Positions 28,196-36,561 of a stretch of DNA of 64,000 nucleotides are shown here, in pieces; the first letter of the stretch is position 1; each line of letters opens with the position of its first letter. The notes under the pieces were generated by a model. That model had not been told where the DNA came from. It made no database searches and was given only the letters and a program-made list of their open reading frames with translations. Location: contig NZ_JAIUDQ010000003.1 of NCBI RefSeq assembly GCF_020164435.1, positions 248,001-312,000 of the forward strand, read 5' to 3'. Source of the stretch: Phyllobacterium lublinensis (GTDB lineage: Bacteria > Pseudomonadota > Alphaproteobacteria > Rhizobiales > Rhizobiaceae). The translations under genes were made by a program, and so were the position numbers.

Positions 28196-29812
28196 ATGTC
28201 CCGTATCCTGTTGAACCGACGCGCTTTTCTCAAAGCGACGGCCAGCGTTGGCGCTATGCTCGTCCTGCCGGATTTCGCTCTGGCACAAGCGGCACCCCCT
28301 GCCAAAGGCGGCCGGCTCGTTGTCGCCGCCGACAGCGAGCCTGCCAACCTCAATCCCGCCATTGTCGCCTCAAACGGGGTGTTCTTCGTGGCGAGCAAGG
28401 TGATCGAACCACTGGCTGAACAATCCTATGACGGCAAGGACGGGCTAAGCCCCCGGCTCGCTCTTTCCTGGGAAGGTTCGGACGATGGGCGCACCGCAAC
28501 CTTCAAGCTGCGTGAAGGCGTAACCTGGCACGATGGCAAGCCATTCACTTCCGCCGACGTGGCTTTCTCTGCGCTGGAGGTATGGAAGAAGCTGCAGAAT
28601 CTCGGGCGCGTGGTGTTCAAGAATCTGGAAAGTGTCGAAACGCCGGACGACCACACGGCCATCTTCAAGTTCTCGCAACCGACGCCATTCCAGCTCATTC
28701 GCAATGCGCTGCCCGTTGTGACCTCTGTCGTGCCGAAGCATATCTACGAGGGGACCGACATCGCCAAGAACCCCGCCAACCAGAAGCTTGTCGGGACCGG
28801 CCCGTTCAAGTTTGGCGAATACAAGCCGGGTGAATATTTTCTCCTGAAACGCAATGACGCCTATTGGCGACAAGGCGAGCCGTTGCTCGACGAGATCGTC
28901 TATCAGGTGCTGCCTGACCGGGCGGCGGCCGGCAATGCGCTAGAAGCCGAACAGATCCAGCTTGCGGCCTTCTCCGCCGTGCCGCTCGCCGATCTCGACC
29001 GGATTTCCAGGGTGCCGGGCCTGAAGGTCTATTCCAACGGCTATGAAGGCCTGACCTACCAGTTGATCGTCGAGATCAACCATCGCCGCAAGGAGCTTGC
29101 CGACATCAGGGTACGGCAGGCGCTTGCCCACGCGATCGACCATGACTTCGTCGTCAGGACGATTTTCCTTGGTTACGCCAAGTCGTCGACCGGGCCGGTG
29201 CCGGCCTATGACAAGACCTTCTACGAGCCGGATGTGACTAAATACGCGTTTGACCCGGCCAAGGCGGAAGCGCTTCTTGACGAAGCTGGCTACAAGCGCG
29301 GCGCAGATGGCAACCGTTTCAAACTGAAACTGCTGCCGGCGCCATTCTTCAACGAAACCAAACAGTTCGGCGATTATCTTCGCCAGGCTCTGGCCAAGGT
29401 CGGCATTGATGCGCAAGTCATCAGCAATGATACCCCGGCGCATCTGAAAGCGGTCTACACGGATCATGATTTCGACATCACCGTGGCAACGCCGGTCTAC
29501 CGGTCAGATCCTGCCATCTCGACGACGATCCTTCTCGAAAGCGGCTTGCCTGCGGGCGTACCTTTCTCGAACCAGTATGGCTACGCCAATGCCGACGTCG
29601 ACAGGTTAATCAAGGAGGCCGCGTCCACCGTTGATGCGGACAAGCGCGCCAGCCTCTACAAGACCTTGCAGAAGACGGTCGCCGACGACCTGCCGCTGAT
29701 CAATGTCGCCGAATTCTCCTTCATCACCGTGGCACGCGACAATGTCCAGAATGTTTCCGACAACCCCCGCTGGGCGGTGTCGAGCTGGGCAAATGTCGGG
29801 CTGAAGGAGTAA
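28196..29812 (+). CDS. Peptide-type ABC transporter substrate-binding protein (Tat)
   Basis: A family 5 (DppA/OppA type) periplasmic binding protein of 538 aa. The signal peptide has a twin-arginine motif, NRRAFLKATA, and cleavage is expected near ALAQA, so it is exported folded. The mature part shows ANLNPAIVASNG, LRLREGVTWHDGKPFTSADV-like stretches and the family's C-terminal lobe. GGAGG precedes the ATG. The permeases and ATPases lie 870 bp downstream, beyond a broken gene. The ligand is unknown; a link to the aminotransferase substrate is inference. Confidence 0.9.
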   Translation: MSRILLNRRAFLKATASVGAMLVLPDFALAQAAPPAKGGRLVVAADSEPANLNPAIVASNGVFFVASKVIEPLAEQSYDGKDGLSPRLALSWEGSDDGRTATFKLREGVTWHDGKPFTSADVAFSALEVWKKLQNLGRVVFKNLESVETPDDHTAIFKFSQPTPFQLIRNALPVVTSVVPKHIYEGTDIAKNPANQKLVGTGPFKFGEYKPGEYFLLKRNDAYWRQGEPLLDEIVYQVLPDRAAAGNALEAEQIQLAAFSAVPLADLDRISRVPGLKVYSNGYEGLTYQLIVEINHRRKELADIRVRQALAHAIDHDFVVRTIFLGYAKSSTGPVPAYDKTFYEPDVTKYAFDPAKAEALLDEAGYKRGADGNRFKLKLLPAPFFNETKQFGDYLRQALAKVGIDAQVISNDTPAHLKAVYTDHDFDITVATPVYRSDPAISTTILLESGLPAGVPFSNQYGYANADVDRLIKEAASTVDADKRASLYKTLQKTVADDLPLINVAEFSFITVARDNVQNVSDNPRWAVSSWANVGLKE

Positions 29813-30008
29813 GGCTGGCTACTGATCGGTGGCTGGATCGCCGATGAGCTGACGCGGGCATACGACCAATGGCTAATGGAAAGGCGAGCTAGAATATAGG
29901 AATATTTTCTTTTTAAAAGAGGGTCATCGAGATCGGAGCATCTGTGAGGAGGAATTTCGGCAGTGTCAATCGCATCCTTATCACTGCCCTCAAACCGGCG
30001 ACCATGAA

Positions 30009-30631
30009 ATGACCACCACCGGCGACGTCAAATGGGCCATGCGGCCGTTGCTTGACCGCCATGACGATCTGGTAGTCATGGGCCGGATGCTGGTCATCCT
30101 ACCTGTACGCCATGTCGTGCGATTTATTTGTATCGATCGCGAGTTGGAACCGGGCGGCTTCGAGGTTCGGACCGCACTGAACCTCACATTTCTGGACCTG
30201 GGCAATGTCTGGCCGCTGAGCGGTGGTTGGCCGCTGCGTAACCCTAATAAATGCCATGGCTCAAAACAGATCCCCAATCCGTCGAGCTGTTGCGCAACAT
30301 GATCGAGCATGAAGCAGTGCCGGCGCTGCGCGCCATTAAGACAATCGATGATTTCGTGACGCGGCGCTCTAATGATCCACGATCATCCGAATATTTCTTC
30401 GCCAATTCCTACCTTCAAGCCCACCTCGCCATCATCAACGGCGATCTCGAGCGCGCTATTCCGCTCATCGAGCCGCTATTGCCAAGGCAGGTGCCGGCAT
30501 TTTTTCCAGCCTTGGTGGCGCGTGACCGCACAGCTCTCGCCCACTATTTTCGCGAACAGCAGCGCCGCACGATCGAGGCGATGAAATTCACCAAATATTT
30601 CGTACCCGAACCATTCCCGATGGAGCTTTAG
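30009..30631 (+). pseudogene. Frameshifted gene of unknown function inside the ABC operon
   Basis: Two abutting frames look like one protein. The first (30009 to about 30249) begins MTTTGDVKWAMRPLLDRHDD and ends near WPLRNP. The second, from about 30251 to 30631, starts MPWLKTDPQSVELLRN and ends EPFPMEL. The junction AATAAATGCC needs a one-base deletion or two-base insertion to join them; together they make about 206 aa, like hypothetical proteins I know with the GDVKWAMRP..PVRH pattern. The segment 29813-30660 looks more AT-rich than its surroundings and splits the transporter operon, suggesting a transferred insert. A sequencing error is possible. Nothing else is seen in 29813-30008. Confidence 0.55.
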
Positions 30632-30682
30632 ACTTTCGCTTCAAAAATATATTTCAGTTGACAGGCACAAGCGGCAGGGAAC

Positions 30683-31696
30683 ATGAAAAGCTTTGCCCGA
30701 CCGCCGGAGTCATTCTTGCCGCCTCTCGCTTCCTTTTTCCTGAGACGTCTTGCCAGCGCGCTTCCGGTTCTGGGCGTGGTGCTGATCGGAGGCTTCCTGT
30801 TGCTCGAGGCTGCGTCCGGTGATGCGGTGGACTCCTATGTGGCTCGCTCCGGCGCCCTGGACGCCGAACAGATGGCGCAGTTGCGGACGGAGTGGGGCCT
30901 CGACCAAGGGCCGCTCTATCGTTTCAAGGCCTATGCGTCGGCACTCGTCCAGGGTGACCTCGGCTGGTCCACCGCCTTTGAGCGGCCAGTCGGGACGGTC
31001 ATCCTCGAGCGGCTGCCAGTCACGTTGCTGCTGATGGGTTGCGCCACGGCACTGGCTTTTTTCCTCGGCTCCCTGCTTGGCGTGATCGCCGGCGCAAGGC
31101 CCGGATCGATTGGCGACCGGGTGCTTTCCATCGGCTCGCTGGCGCTCTACGCCATACCCGGATTCTGGCTTGGCCTGGTCCTGATCGTCATCTTCGCCGT
31201 TGACCTCCGCTGGTTGCCGATCGGAGGCATCGAGACCATCGCATCCGGCAAATCAGGTCTGGCGCGGCTTGGCGATATCGCTGTGCACCTGGTGCTTCCG
31301 GTTGCCTCGCTCGCCATGGTTTATCTCGCGCTCTACCTGCGGCTCATGCGCGACCGGATGAGCGAAATCTGGCGCGATCCTTTCGTCAAGGCGCTGGAGG
31401 CGCGCGGCATCGCTCGCAGGCGCATCGTCTGGCACCATGTCGCGCGCAACGCGGTCCTGCCGGTCGTCACCATGTTGGGGCTGCAGGCCGCAGCCATGCT
31501 GGGCGGCAGTGTCGTGGTGGAAAGCGTCTTTGCCATTCCCGGCTTTGGCCGCCTGGCCGCCGAGGCGGTGGCCCGCCGCGATACGCCGCTGCTGCTGGGG
31601 GTGATCCTGTGCAGTGCCATCACCGTCATCATCGCCAACCTTCTCGTCGATCTTGCCTATGGCAAGCTCGATCCGCGCGTGAGGGCCGGCCGATGA
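30683..31696 (+). CDS. Peptide-type ABC permease (DppB family)
   Basis: The first of two permeases of the peptide-type importer. It has an N-terminal helix at 25-45, the DppB-type N-terminal extension with GLDQGPLYRFKAYASALVQGDLGWS, and the coupling region EARGIARRRIVWHHVARNAVLP followed by VVVESVFAIPGFGRL. The length of 337 aa is typical. Its stop overlaps the start of the next permease by 4 bp (ATGA). Confidence 0.9.
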   Translation: MKSFARPPESFLPPLASFFLRRLASALPVLGVVLIGGFLLLEAASGDAVDSYVARSGALDAEQMAQLRTEWGLDQGPLYRFKAYASALVQGDLGWSTAFERPVGTVILERLPVTLLLMGCATALAFFLGSLLGVIAGARPGSIGDRVLSIGSLALYAIPGFWLGLVLIVIFAVDLRWLPIGGIETIASGKSGLARLGDIAVHLVLPVASLAMVYLALYLRLMRDRMSEIWRDPFVKALEARGIARRRIVWHHVARNAVLPVVTMLGLQAAAMLGGSVVVESVFAIPGFGRLAAEAVARRDTPLLLGVILCSAITVIIANLLVDLAYGKLDPRVRAGR

Positions 31697-32508
31697 TCCT
31701 GTGGCGGCAGCTGAACCCGGAGGGACGCGCCGGCGCAGTTCTTCTCGCAACCCTTGCTCTCATGGCGCTCCTTGCGCCGTTGATCGCTCCGGGAGACCCC
31801 TTGGCCCTTGCCGGCGAACCGATGCTGCGGCCGTTTGCATCCGCATCGCATCCGCTGGGAACCGACCGGCTTGGCCGTGATGTCTTGTCCGGTTTGTTGT
31901 ACGGAACACGCACGACACTGCTCGTCGCATTCTTTTCGGCCGCTGTCAGCTTAAGCGTCGGTAGCGCTGTTGGCACGCTGGCAGGCTTTCTCGGAGGAAT
32001 CGCCGATACGGTTCTGATGCGGATCACCGAGGCATTCCAGACGGTACCGGGGTTTCTGCTGGCGCTCGCTGCGATCAGCGTTACGGGGCCGAGCATTCCG
32101 ACAATGATATTTGCCATCAGCCTTGGCACCTGGACGCAGGCGGCACGGGTTACGCGGGCCGAAGTTCTGTCGCTGCGCGAAAGGGACTTCGTTGCAGCGG
32201 CGCGGACGCTGGGAATGCGGCCGCTGGAAATTGCGTTCCGCGAGATATTGCCCAACGCCTTCGGTCCCACGGCCTCGCTTGCCGCCATATCGGTCGCAGC
32301 GGCCATCCTGATTGAGGCGGCGCTCTCGTTTCTCGGTTTTGGAGACCCGAACCGCGTGACCTGGGGCAGCATGATCGCCGAAGGCCGCACGGTGCTGCGC
32401 GCCGCGCCTTATCTTTCGATTGTCCCCGGCCTCGCACTCGTCGTCACTGTGCTGAGTGTGCACCTGCTCGGGCGGGGCCTGTCGAAAACGGAGCGGCTGC
32501 AACCATGA
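31693..32508 (+). CDS. Peptide-type ABC permease (DppC family)
   Basis: The second permease, with the DppC hallmarks HPLGTDRLGRDVLSGLLYGTR near residue 54 and the coupling EAA loop around AARTLGMRPLEIAFREILPNA. The start at 31693 overlaps the upstream stop and gives 271 aa; an upstream in-frame ATG at 31609 would lie well within the DppB gene. Its end overlaps the first ATPase gene by 4 bp. Confidence 0.9.
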   Translation: MILWRQLNPEGRAGAVLLATLALMALLAPLIAPGDPLALAGEPMLRPFASASHPLGTDRLGRDVLSGLLYGTRTTLLVAFFSAAVSLSVGSAVGTLAGFLGGIADTVLMRITEAFQTVPGFLLALAAISVTGPSIPTMIFAISLGTWTQAARVTRAEVLSLRERDFVAAARTLGMRPLEIAFREILPNAFGPTASLAAISVAAAILIEAALSFLGFGDPNRVTWGSMIAEGRTVLRAAPYLSIVPGLALVVTVLSVHLLGRGLSKTERLQP

Positions 32509-33323
32509 CCGAGCCCTCTGTCCGCATTCGCAATCTCAGCGTCGACTACGGCGACACCGTCGCGCTCAGCGACGTTTCGCTGCAGATCGCACGGGGTGGA
32601 AGGCTGGCGCTTATTGGGGAAAGCGGTTCCGGAAAATCGACGCTGGCAATGGCAATTGCAGGAATGCTGCCGCGCCAGGCCCATGTCAGCGGATCAATCG
32701 AGTTTCCTGATCTCGATCGCAATGCAACACCCGGCCGGAAGCCGAAGCTTGGCAAGGACATCGGCGTTTTGTTTCAAGATCCGGGCGGCAGTCTCGATCC
32801 GGTCATGAAGATCGGCGACCAGATCGCCGAGGTGATCATGACCCATCAGGGCATGGGGTGGATTTCCGCGCGTGTGCGGGCGGCCGAGCTCCTTGATCGC
32901 GTCCGCATTCCGAAGGCACTCTCGCGGCTGAACAACTATCCGCATGAATTCTCCGGCGGACAAAAGCAGCGCATCGCACTGGCGGCTGCACTGGCGGGCC
33001 ACCCCTCGCTGCTGATTGCGGACGAGCCCACCAGCGCACTCGATACGGTGGTGCAATGGCACATCGTCAATCTGCTCGATGAGCTGGTGCGGGAGAGCGG
33101 CCTGACCTTGCTGTTCGTCACGCACGATATCGCTTTGGCGTCGGAGCGCGCCGACAAGATTGCCGTGCTCTACAGGGGCAAGCTGGTTGAAAGCGGCCCG
33201 TCCGCCCGGGTACTTGGCAAACCCGAGCATCCCTACACGAAAGCGCTGATCGGCGCGCATATTTCGCTGGAGACGCCACGTGGCAGGCGGCTTGCCGAAA
33301 TCAATGGGGATGACCTGGTTTGA
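32505..33323 (+). CDS. Peptide-type ABC ATPase (DppD family)
   Basis: An importer ATPase with Walker A GESGSGKSTLAMAIAGML near residue 38, the signature EFSGGQKQRIALAAALA, Walker B LLIADEPTSALD and the switch histidine in VTHDIALAS. The C-terminal region has the EHPYTKALI motif of oligopeptide ATPases. The length of 272 aa is slightly short because the usual long C-terminal tail is trimmed. It overlaps its neighbours on both sides. Confidence 0.9.
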   Translation: MTEPSVRIRNLSVDYGDTVALSDVSLQIARGGRLALIGESGSGKSTLAMAIAGMLPRQAHVSGSIEFPDLDRNATPGRKPKLGKDIGVLFQDPGGSLDPVMKIGDQIAEVIMTHQGMGWISARVRAAELLDRVRIPKALSRLNNYPHEFSGGQKQRIALAAALAGHPSLLIADEPTSALDTVVQWHIVNLLDELVRESGLTLLFVTHDIALASERADKIAVLYRGKLVESGPSARVLGKPEHPYTKALIGAHISLETPRGRRLAEINGDDLV

Positions 33324-34099
33324 TTGCTGCAAGTTCACCCGACATACTGAAGATAACCAACCTCTCCAAACGCTTCGGCGATCGCGGGACTGCAGGGCTG
33401 AAAGGCGTAAGCTTTTCGATCGCGGCCGGGGAAACGCTGGCAGTGGTGGGCGCGTCCGGATCGGGCAAGACGACGCTGGCGCGTCTCATCATGCGGCTTG
33501 CGGATTCCGACGAGGGCTCCATTCACCTTGATGGCCGGGATATCACCGTGCTGCACGATGAACTCCTGCGGCCGCTGCGCCGGCGCTTCCAGATGGTCTT
33601 TCAGGATCCACTGGCCGCGTTCAATCCCCGTGCCAATGTGAGGCGCATTCTCGAGGACCCGCTGCGGATCAGTGGTCTGGCGGCAAAGGCGGAATATGAG
33701 GCACTCATCGGCGCTGCGCTTGAGCGTGTCGGCCTCAGCGGCGACTTCATGGCCCGCTTTCCATTGGAATTGTCCGGGGGGCAGCGGCAGCGCGTCGCCA
33801 TTGCGCGTGCGATCATGACGAAACCCGACCTGGTCGTGCTCGATGAGCCCGTATCCGCGCTGGACGTGTCCGTGCGGGCGCAAATCCTCAACCTCCTGCT
33901 TGATCTTCAGGAGGAGACCGGCACCGCCTACCTGTTCATTTCGCATGATCTCGCGGTCGTGCGCGCCTTCGCCGACCGGATGATCGTCATGGATGAGGGG
34001 CGTATCGTCGAAGCTGGAGGAACGGAGGCTGTCCTGGCGAACCCGCGCTCGCAGGCGACGCGTGTCCTGATCGATGCGGTGCCACGACTGATGTTTTGA
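33320..34099 (+). CDS. Peptide-type ABC ATPase (DppF family)
   Basis: The second ATPase: Walker A GASGSGKTTLARLIMRL near residue 49, the signature ELSGGQRQRVAIARA, Walker B LVVLDEPVSALDVS and FISHDLAVV. It begins with TTG at 33320, overlapping the previous stop (TTGA); this start preserves coupled translation. The length is 259 aa, lacking much of the C-terminal peptide-transporter extension. It closes the importer operon. Confidence 0.88.
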   Translation: MIAASSPDILKITNLSKRFGDRGTAGLKGVSFSIAAGETLAVVGASGSGKTTLARLIMRLADSDEGSIHLDGRDITVLHDELLRPLRRRFQMVFQDPLAAFNPRANVRRILEDPLRISGLAAKAEYEALIGAALERVGLSGDFMARFPLELSGGQRQRVAIARAIMTKPDLVVLDEPVSALDVSVRAQILNLLLDLQEETGTAYLFISHDLAVVRAFADRMIVMDEGRIVEAGGTEAVLANPRSQATRVLIDAVPRLMF

Positions 34100-34104
34100 C
34101 CAGA

Positions 34105-34257
34105 TTATCGCGCCACGACCGGCGGACCATCGAAATTGTGTCGGGCGGTGACGATCGCCGATGCGGTGGCCCACAATACAATCAGCACCGCTGCCATGAT
34201 CGCGACCATGATCAGAAAATCCCGCAATTCCAAAGGCTCGATATCCCGATCTCGCAT
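34105..34257 (-). CDS. Small membrane protein, 50 aa
   Basis: A 50-codon gene starting MRDRDIEPLELRDFLIMVAI, with one transmembrane helix (about residues 13-36) and a polar tail ending GPPVVAR. The ATG at 34257 has GGAG 7-10 bases upstream; a longer frame from a TTG at 34293 lacks this. It is convergent with the ABC operon, 5 bp from its stop. No family is recognised. Similarity in layout to the next gene suggests a pair of small inner-membrane proteins. Confidence 0.6.
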   Translation of the reverse strand: MRDRDIEPLELRDFLIMVAIMAAVLIVLWATASAIVTARHNFDGPPVVAR

Positions 34258-34354
34258 CGCGTGGCTCCAAATGTTGGCTGGCAGGCGCACCAATCTGCAT
34301 CAGCAGGCGAAGCCCAGCAATAAACCGTGCGATCGTTAAAATTCATTATATGTT

Positions 34355-34483
34355 TTAAAGGGAGACGGCATATCCCACCAGCGCCGCCAGGACGACGCCC
34401 GCGAGGAAAACGCCAAAATACCATCCTGCACTGTCGTGTACCGCCCAAGCCTCGTCTTCATCTTCGTTGAAATCATCAGTCAT
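34355..34483 (-). CDS. Small acidic-headed membrane protein, 42 aa
   Basis: A 42-codon gene. The first half is very acidic (TDDFNEDEDEAWAVHD) and the second half is one transmembrane helix (WYFGVFLAGVVLAALVGYAV). GGGAG lies at good distance before the ATG at 34483. An N-in single-pass protein with an acidic cytosolic head is likely. It is upstream of the 50-aa gene on the same strand, 97 bp away. Function unknown. Confidence 0.6.
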   Translation of the reverse strand: MTDDFNEDEDEAWAVHDSAGWYFGVFLAGVVLAALVGYAVSL

Positions 34484-34862
34484 GGCATACACTCCCGGAC
34501 TTCTGGGATACAGCCCGAAATTCGGACCAGTCCCGTTACGGTGACCGGGGTGGGCGGTCACGGCAGTGGGGCCCAGATTGTCCACGTTTTGGTTGTGAAC
34601 GGTACTGAGCCCCGTATCGGGGTGGCATTGTGGAACTCGCCCAACACGTTCCCCGACAGTTATAAAACGCGGGCCGGCGGAATAGGTTCCGGTTTTCCGG
34701 GGAATGTCTCACGGAACCTGACAATGCCGGGCGGACCGTAGGTTTGGGCGGTCGAACGGAGCTGATCGCGTGACGCCACGGGGCAAACGGGATCATATCC
34801 CGTGGGACTTATATGGTGCCATGCCTACACCACCGAATAGCCAGCTTAACCTTCAGTATAAT

Positions 34863-34984
34863 ATCCATTGTTGCGCGCCCGATATAGATTGGGCTGGTCG
34901 TGGCAAAGCCTCATCCCTCCCAGCTACGATCCCCCTGGGCCGCCCAGCCGGTTACTATTCTGGGCGGTCCTTTTTTTGGTTTGG
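34863..34984 (+). ncRNA. Candidate small RNA ending in a strong terminator
   Basis: A possible short transcript begins after TATAAT (34857-34862) and ends at the terminator at 34938-34984. Between them is an unpaired-looking pyrimidine stretch, CTCATCCCTCCCAGC, whose CCTCCC could pair with Shine-Dalgarno sequences, a pattern common in alphaproteobacterial trans-acting sRNAs. No -35 box is convincing, and no family is identified. Confidence 0.35.
34938..34984 (+). terminator. Rho-independent terminator
   Basis: Arms GGCCGCCCAG and CTGGGCGGTC form a 10-bp stem with one G-T pair, followed by seven T residues. It acts only for + strand transcripts. It is far (about 840 bp) from the ABC operon stop, so it probably ends a separate transcript. 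Confidence 0.8.
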
Positions 34985-35085
34985 CCTAGTTGCCGAGCAG
35001 GCAGTGCCGAACGCGTACCTTGCTGCCATTTGGATGGACAGCCGCAGGCGGCATTGCTCGATTGCATGTCCGCAATGGCGGGGAA

Positions 35086-35116
35086 GGGGACGCCGTTAGC
35101 GGGGCGCCCCTTCTTT
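35086..35116. terminator. Terminator-like hairpin after the RTX gene
   Basis: GGGG-A-CGCC pairs with GGCGCCCC, leaving a one-base bulge, followed on + by TTCTTT. It lies 17 bp beyond the stop of the minus-strand RTX gene and could serve as its terminator in that direction as well. Confidence 0.5.
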
Positions 35117-35132
35117 GGTTAGACAGCTTCGG

Positions 35133-36110
35133 TCAAAGTATGAAGCGGTCAATGCTCAGTTCCGGGAAAAAAGTCTCGACTGTCAGTGTCCCCGATTGCC
35201 CCGCAATCGCGACGGAATGTGTCCATATTGCCCTTGGATTGTCCGGATCATCGGGAGGCGTTGTCGTAATCGTGATGTCATCAGCGGTGAATGCTCCATT
35301 TCCATTGCCGGTGTCACCATCAGGATCGATGGGGCTCAGGTCGATATAGTCGCGGGTGTGGTCAAATAGGCCAATCGTATCTCCAGCTATTTCATCCCCG
35401 GCCATAAAGCGAAAAGTATCGCTGTCACCGTCGAGAAGGTCCTCAGGCTGGTTTCCATACAGCGTGTCGGCACCTGTTCCTCCGATTATGAGGTCACTGC
35501 CAAGGCCTCCCAGCAACTGATCGTCGCCCACACCTCCGATAAGTGTATCATTGCCAAAGATGCCCTGAATAAAGTCATTCCCGCCAAGGCCGATGAGAAC
35601 ATTGGCGCTGTTATTGCCGGTGATTGAGTCGCCGGAATTCGAGCCAACGACATTCTCGAAATTGTTGGAAACGACATCGCCATTGGCATCGCCGCCGCTG
35701 ACAGTAATGCCGCCGAGCGCCGTAAGCTGGCTCATATCGACATCGACGCCAGCATTGGAAAACTCATAGCTCAGCGTATCCGCGCCGGCATCGCCCGAGA
35801 GCGTATCAACGCCGGCGCCGCCGTGGATATAGTCATTGCCGTTGCCGCCATTGAGAACATTGGCCAGAGAAGCGTTGCCAAAGATCTGGTCGCTGCCATC
35901 GCCGCCATTGACGGTGGCGACAAGATTGAGCAATCCGCCATCATGCAGCGTAATACGGTCGTTGCCGAGACCGCCATTGACGATGGCCGCACCCGTCGGG
36001 GTGATATTCATGTCGTCATTGCCAGTGGTGCTGCGTGGGGATGGCGGCAGCCAACCTCCGTTGTTGACACCCAAAAGATCGAAGATGGATTGTGGAAGTG
36101 CTGAGGGCAT
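35133..36110 (-). CDS. RTX calcium-binding repeat protein
   Basis: A probable type I-secreted protein of 325 aa. From residue about 40 on it carries RTX nonapeptides (NGGLGNDRI, NGGNGNDYIHGGAGVDTLSG, IGLGGNDFI, GGVGDDQLLGGLGSDLIIGG), interrupted by a non-repeat loop near 140-185. The C-terminal about 90 residues (DTFRFMAGDEIAGDT, DYIDLSP) resemble RTX export-signal regions. I place the start at 36110, preceded by GGGGGAGGATC; a longer frame to 36182 has no such signal. No HlyBD-type exporter is nearby. No catalytic domain is seen. Confidence 0.82.
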   Translation of the reverse strand: MPSALPQSIFDLLGVNNGGWLPPSPRSTTGNDDMNITPTGAAIVNGGLGNDRITLHDGGLLNLVATVNGGDGSDQIFGNASLANVLNGGNGNDYIHGGAGVDTLSGDAGADTLSYEFSNAGVDVDMSQLTALGGITVSGGDANGDVVSNNFENVVGSNSGDSITGNNSANVLIGLGGNDFIQGIFGNDTLIGGVGDDQLLGGLGSDLIIGGTGADTLYGNQPEDLLDGDSDTFRFMAGDEIAGDTIGLFDHTRDYIDLSPIDPDGDTGNGNGAFTADDITITTTPPDDPDNPRAIWTHSVAIAGQSGTLTVETFFPELSIDRFIL

Positions 36111-36286
36111 GATCTGATCCTCCCCCTCAATACGGGCTGCACGAACCGGTATCCTCCCCAGGGCCAGCCATCCTGCAGCCAACGGTTTATCCTACGCCTC
36201 ATTGCCGAGACGGGCAACAAACCGACTTAGCCCGAGATGTAATCAAATCGGGTTATGGGGTGGATCGGGAAGAACCGCTGATTGAC

Positions 36287-36363
36287 TGGTCGGAGTGAGA
36301 GGATTCGAACCTCCGACCCCGTCGTCCCGAACGACGTGCGCTACCAGGCTGCGCTACACTCCG
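36287..36363 (-). tRNA. tRNA-Pro (CGG)
   Basis: On the minus strand a full 77-nt cloverleaf begins CGGAGTG and ends CACTCCG-A-CCA. The anticodon stem CGTCG/CGACG closes a loop with anticodon CGG. The T-loop is GGTTCGAATCC. The gene is isolated, with no integrase or direct repeat nearby. Confidence 0.97.
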
Positions 36364-36561
36364 TGACCAGTGACGCGCGTATATAACGTCCGGTTTCGGC
36401 CGCTGCAAGTCGTTTCCTCTGCTTTTTGAATTATGACGATGGAAGCGCGCAAGCTTCAACAAACAGTTGAATGGCCCTTGTGATGAGAGCCGAAAGTCTT
36501 GTATCGAATTGTACAGAAACGCTCTGGCCGTATGCTGGCGGGGACAACAAGGCAGCATGTA

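Larger units (their letters stand above)
34484..35132. other. Intergenic region with many hairpins; no supported gene
   Basis: About 650 bp between the acidic-headed small gene and the RTX gene. It holds several inverted repeats (GTGACC/GGTCAC near 34540, ACGGGAT/ATCCCGT near 34790), a perfect TATAAT at 34857-34862 with a poor -35, and two terminators listed separately. The only long frames (34436-34741 + and its complement) have no Shine-Dalgarno or recognisable protein features, so I do not call them. Confidence 0.6.

Noticed and set aside
34436..34741. 101-codon + strand frame in the hairpin-rich gap
   Set aside because: It starts inside the acidic small gene on the other strand, has no Shine-Dalgarno and no recognised features.
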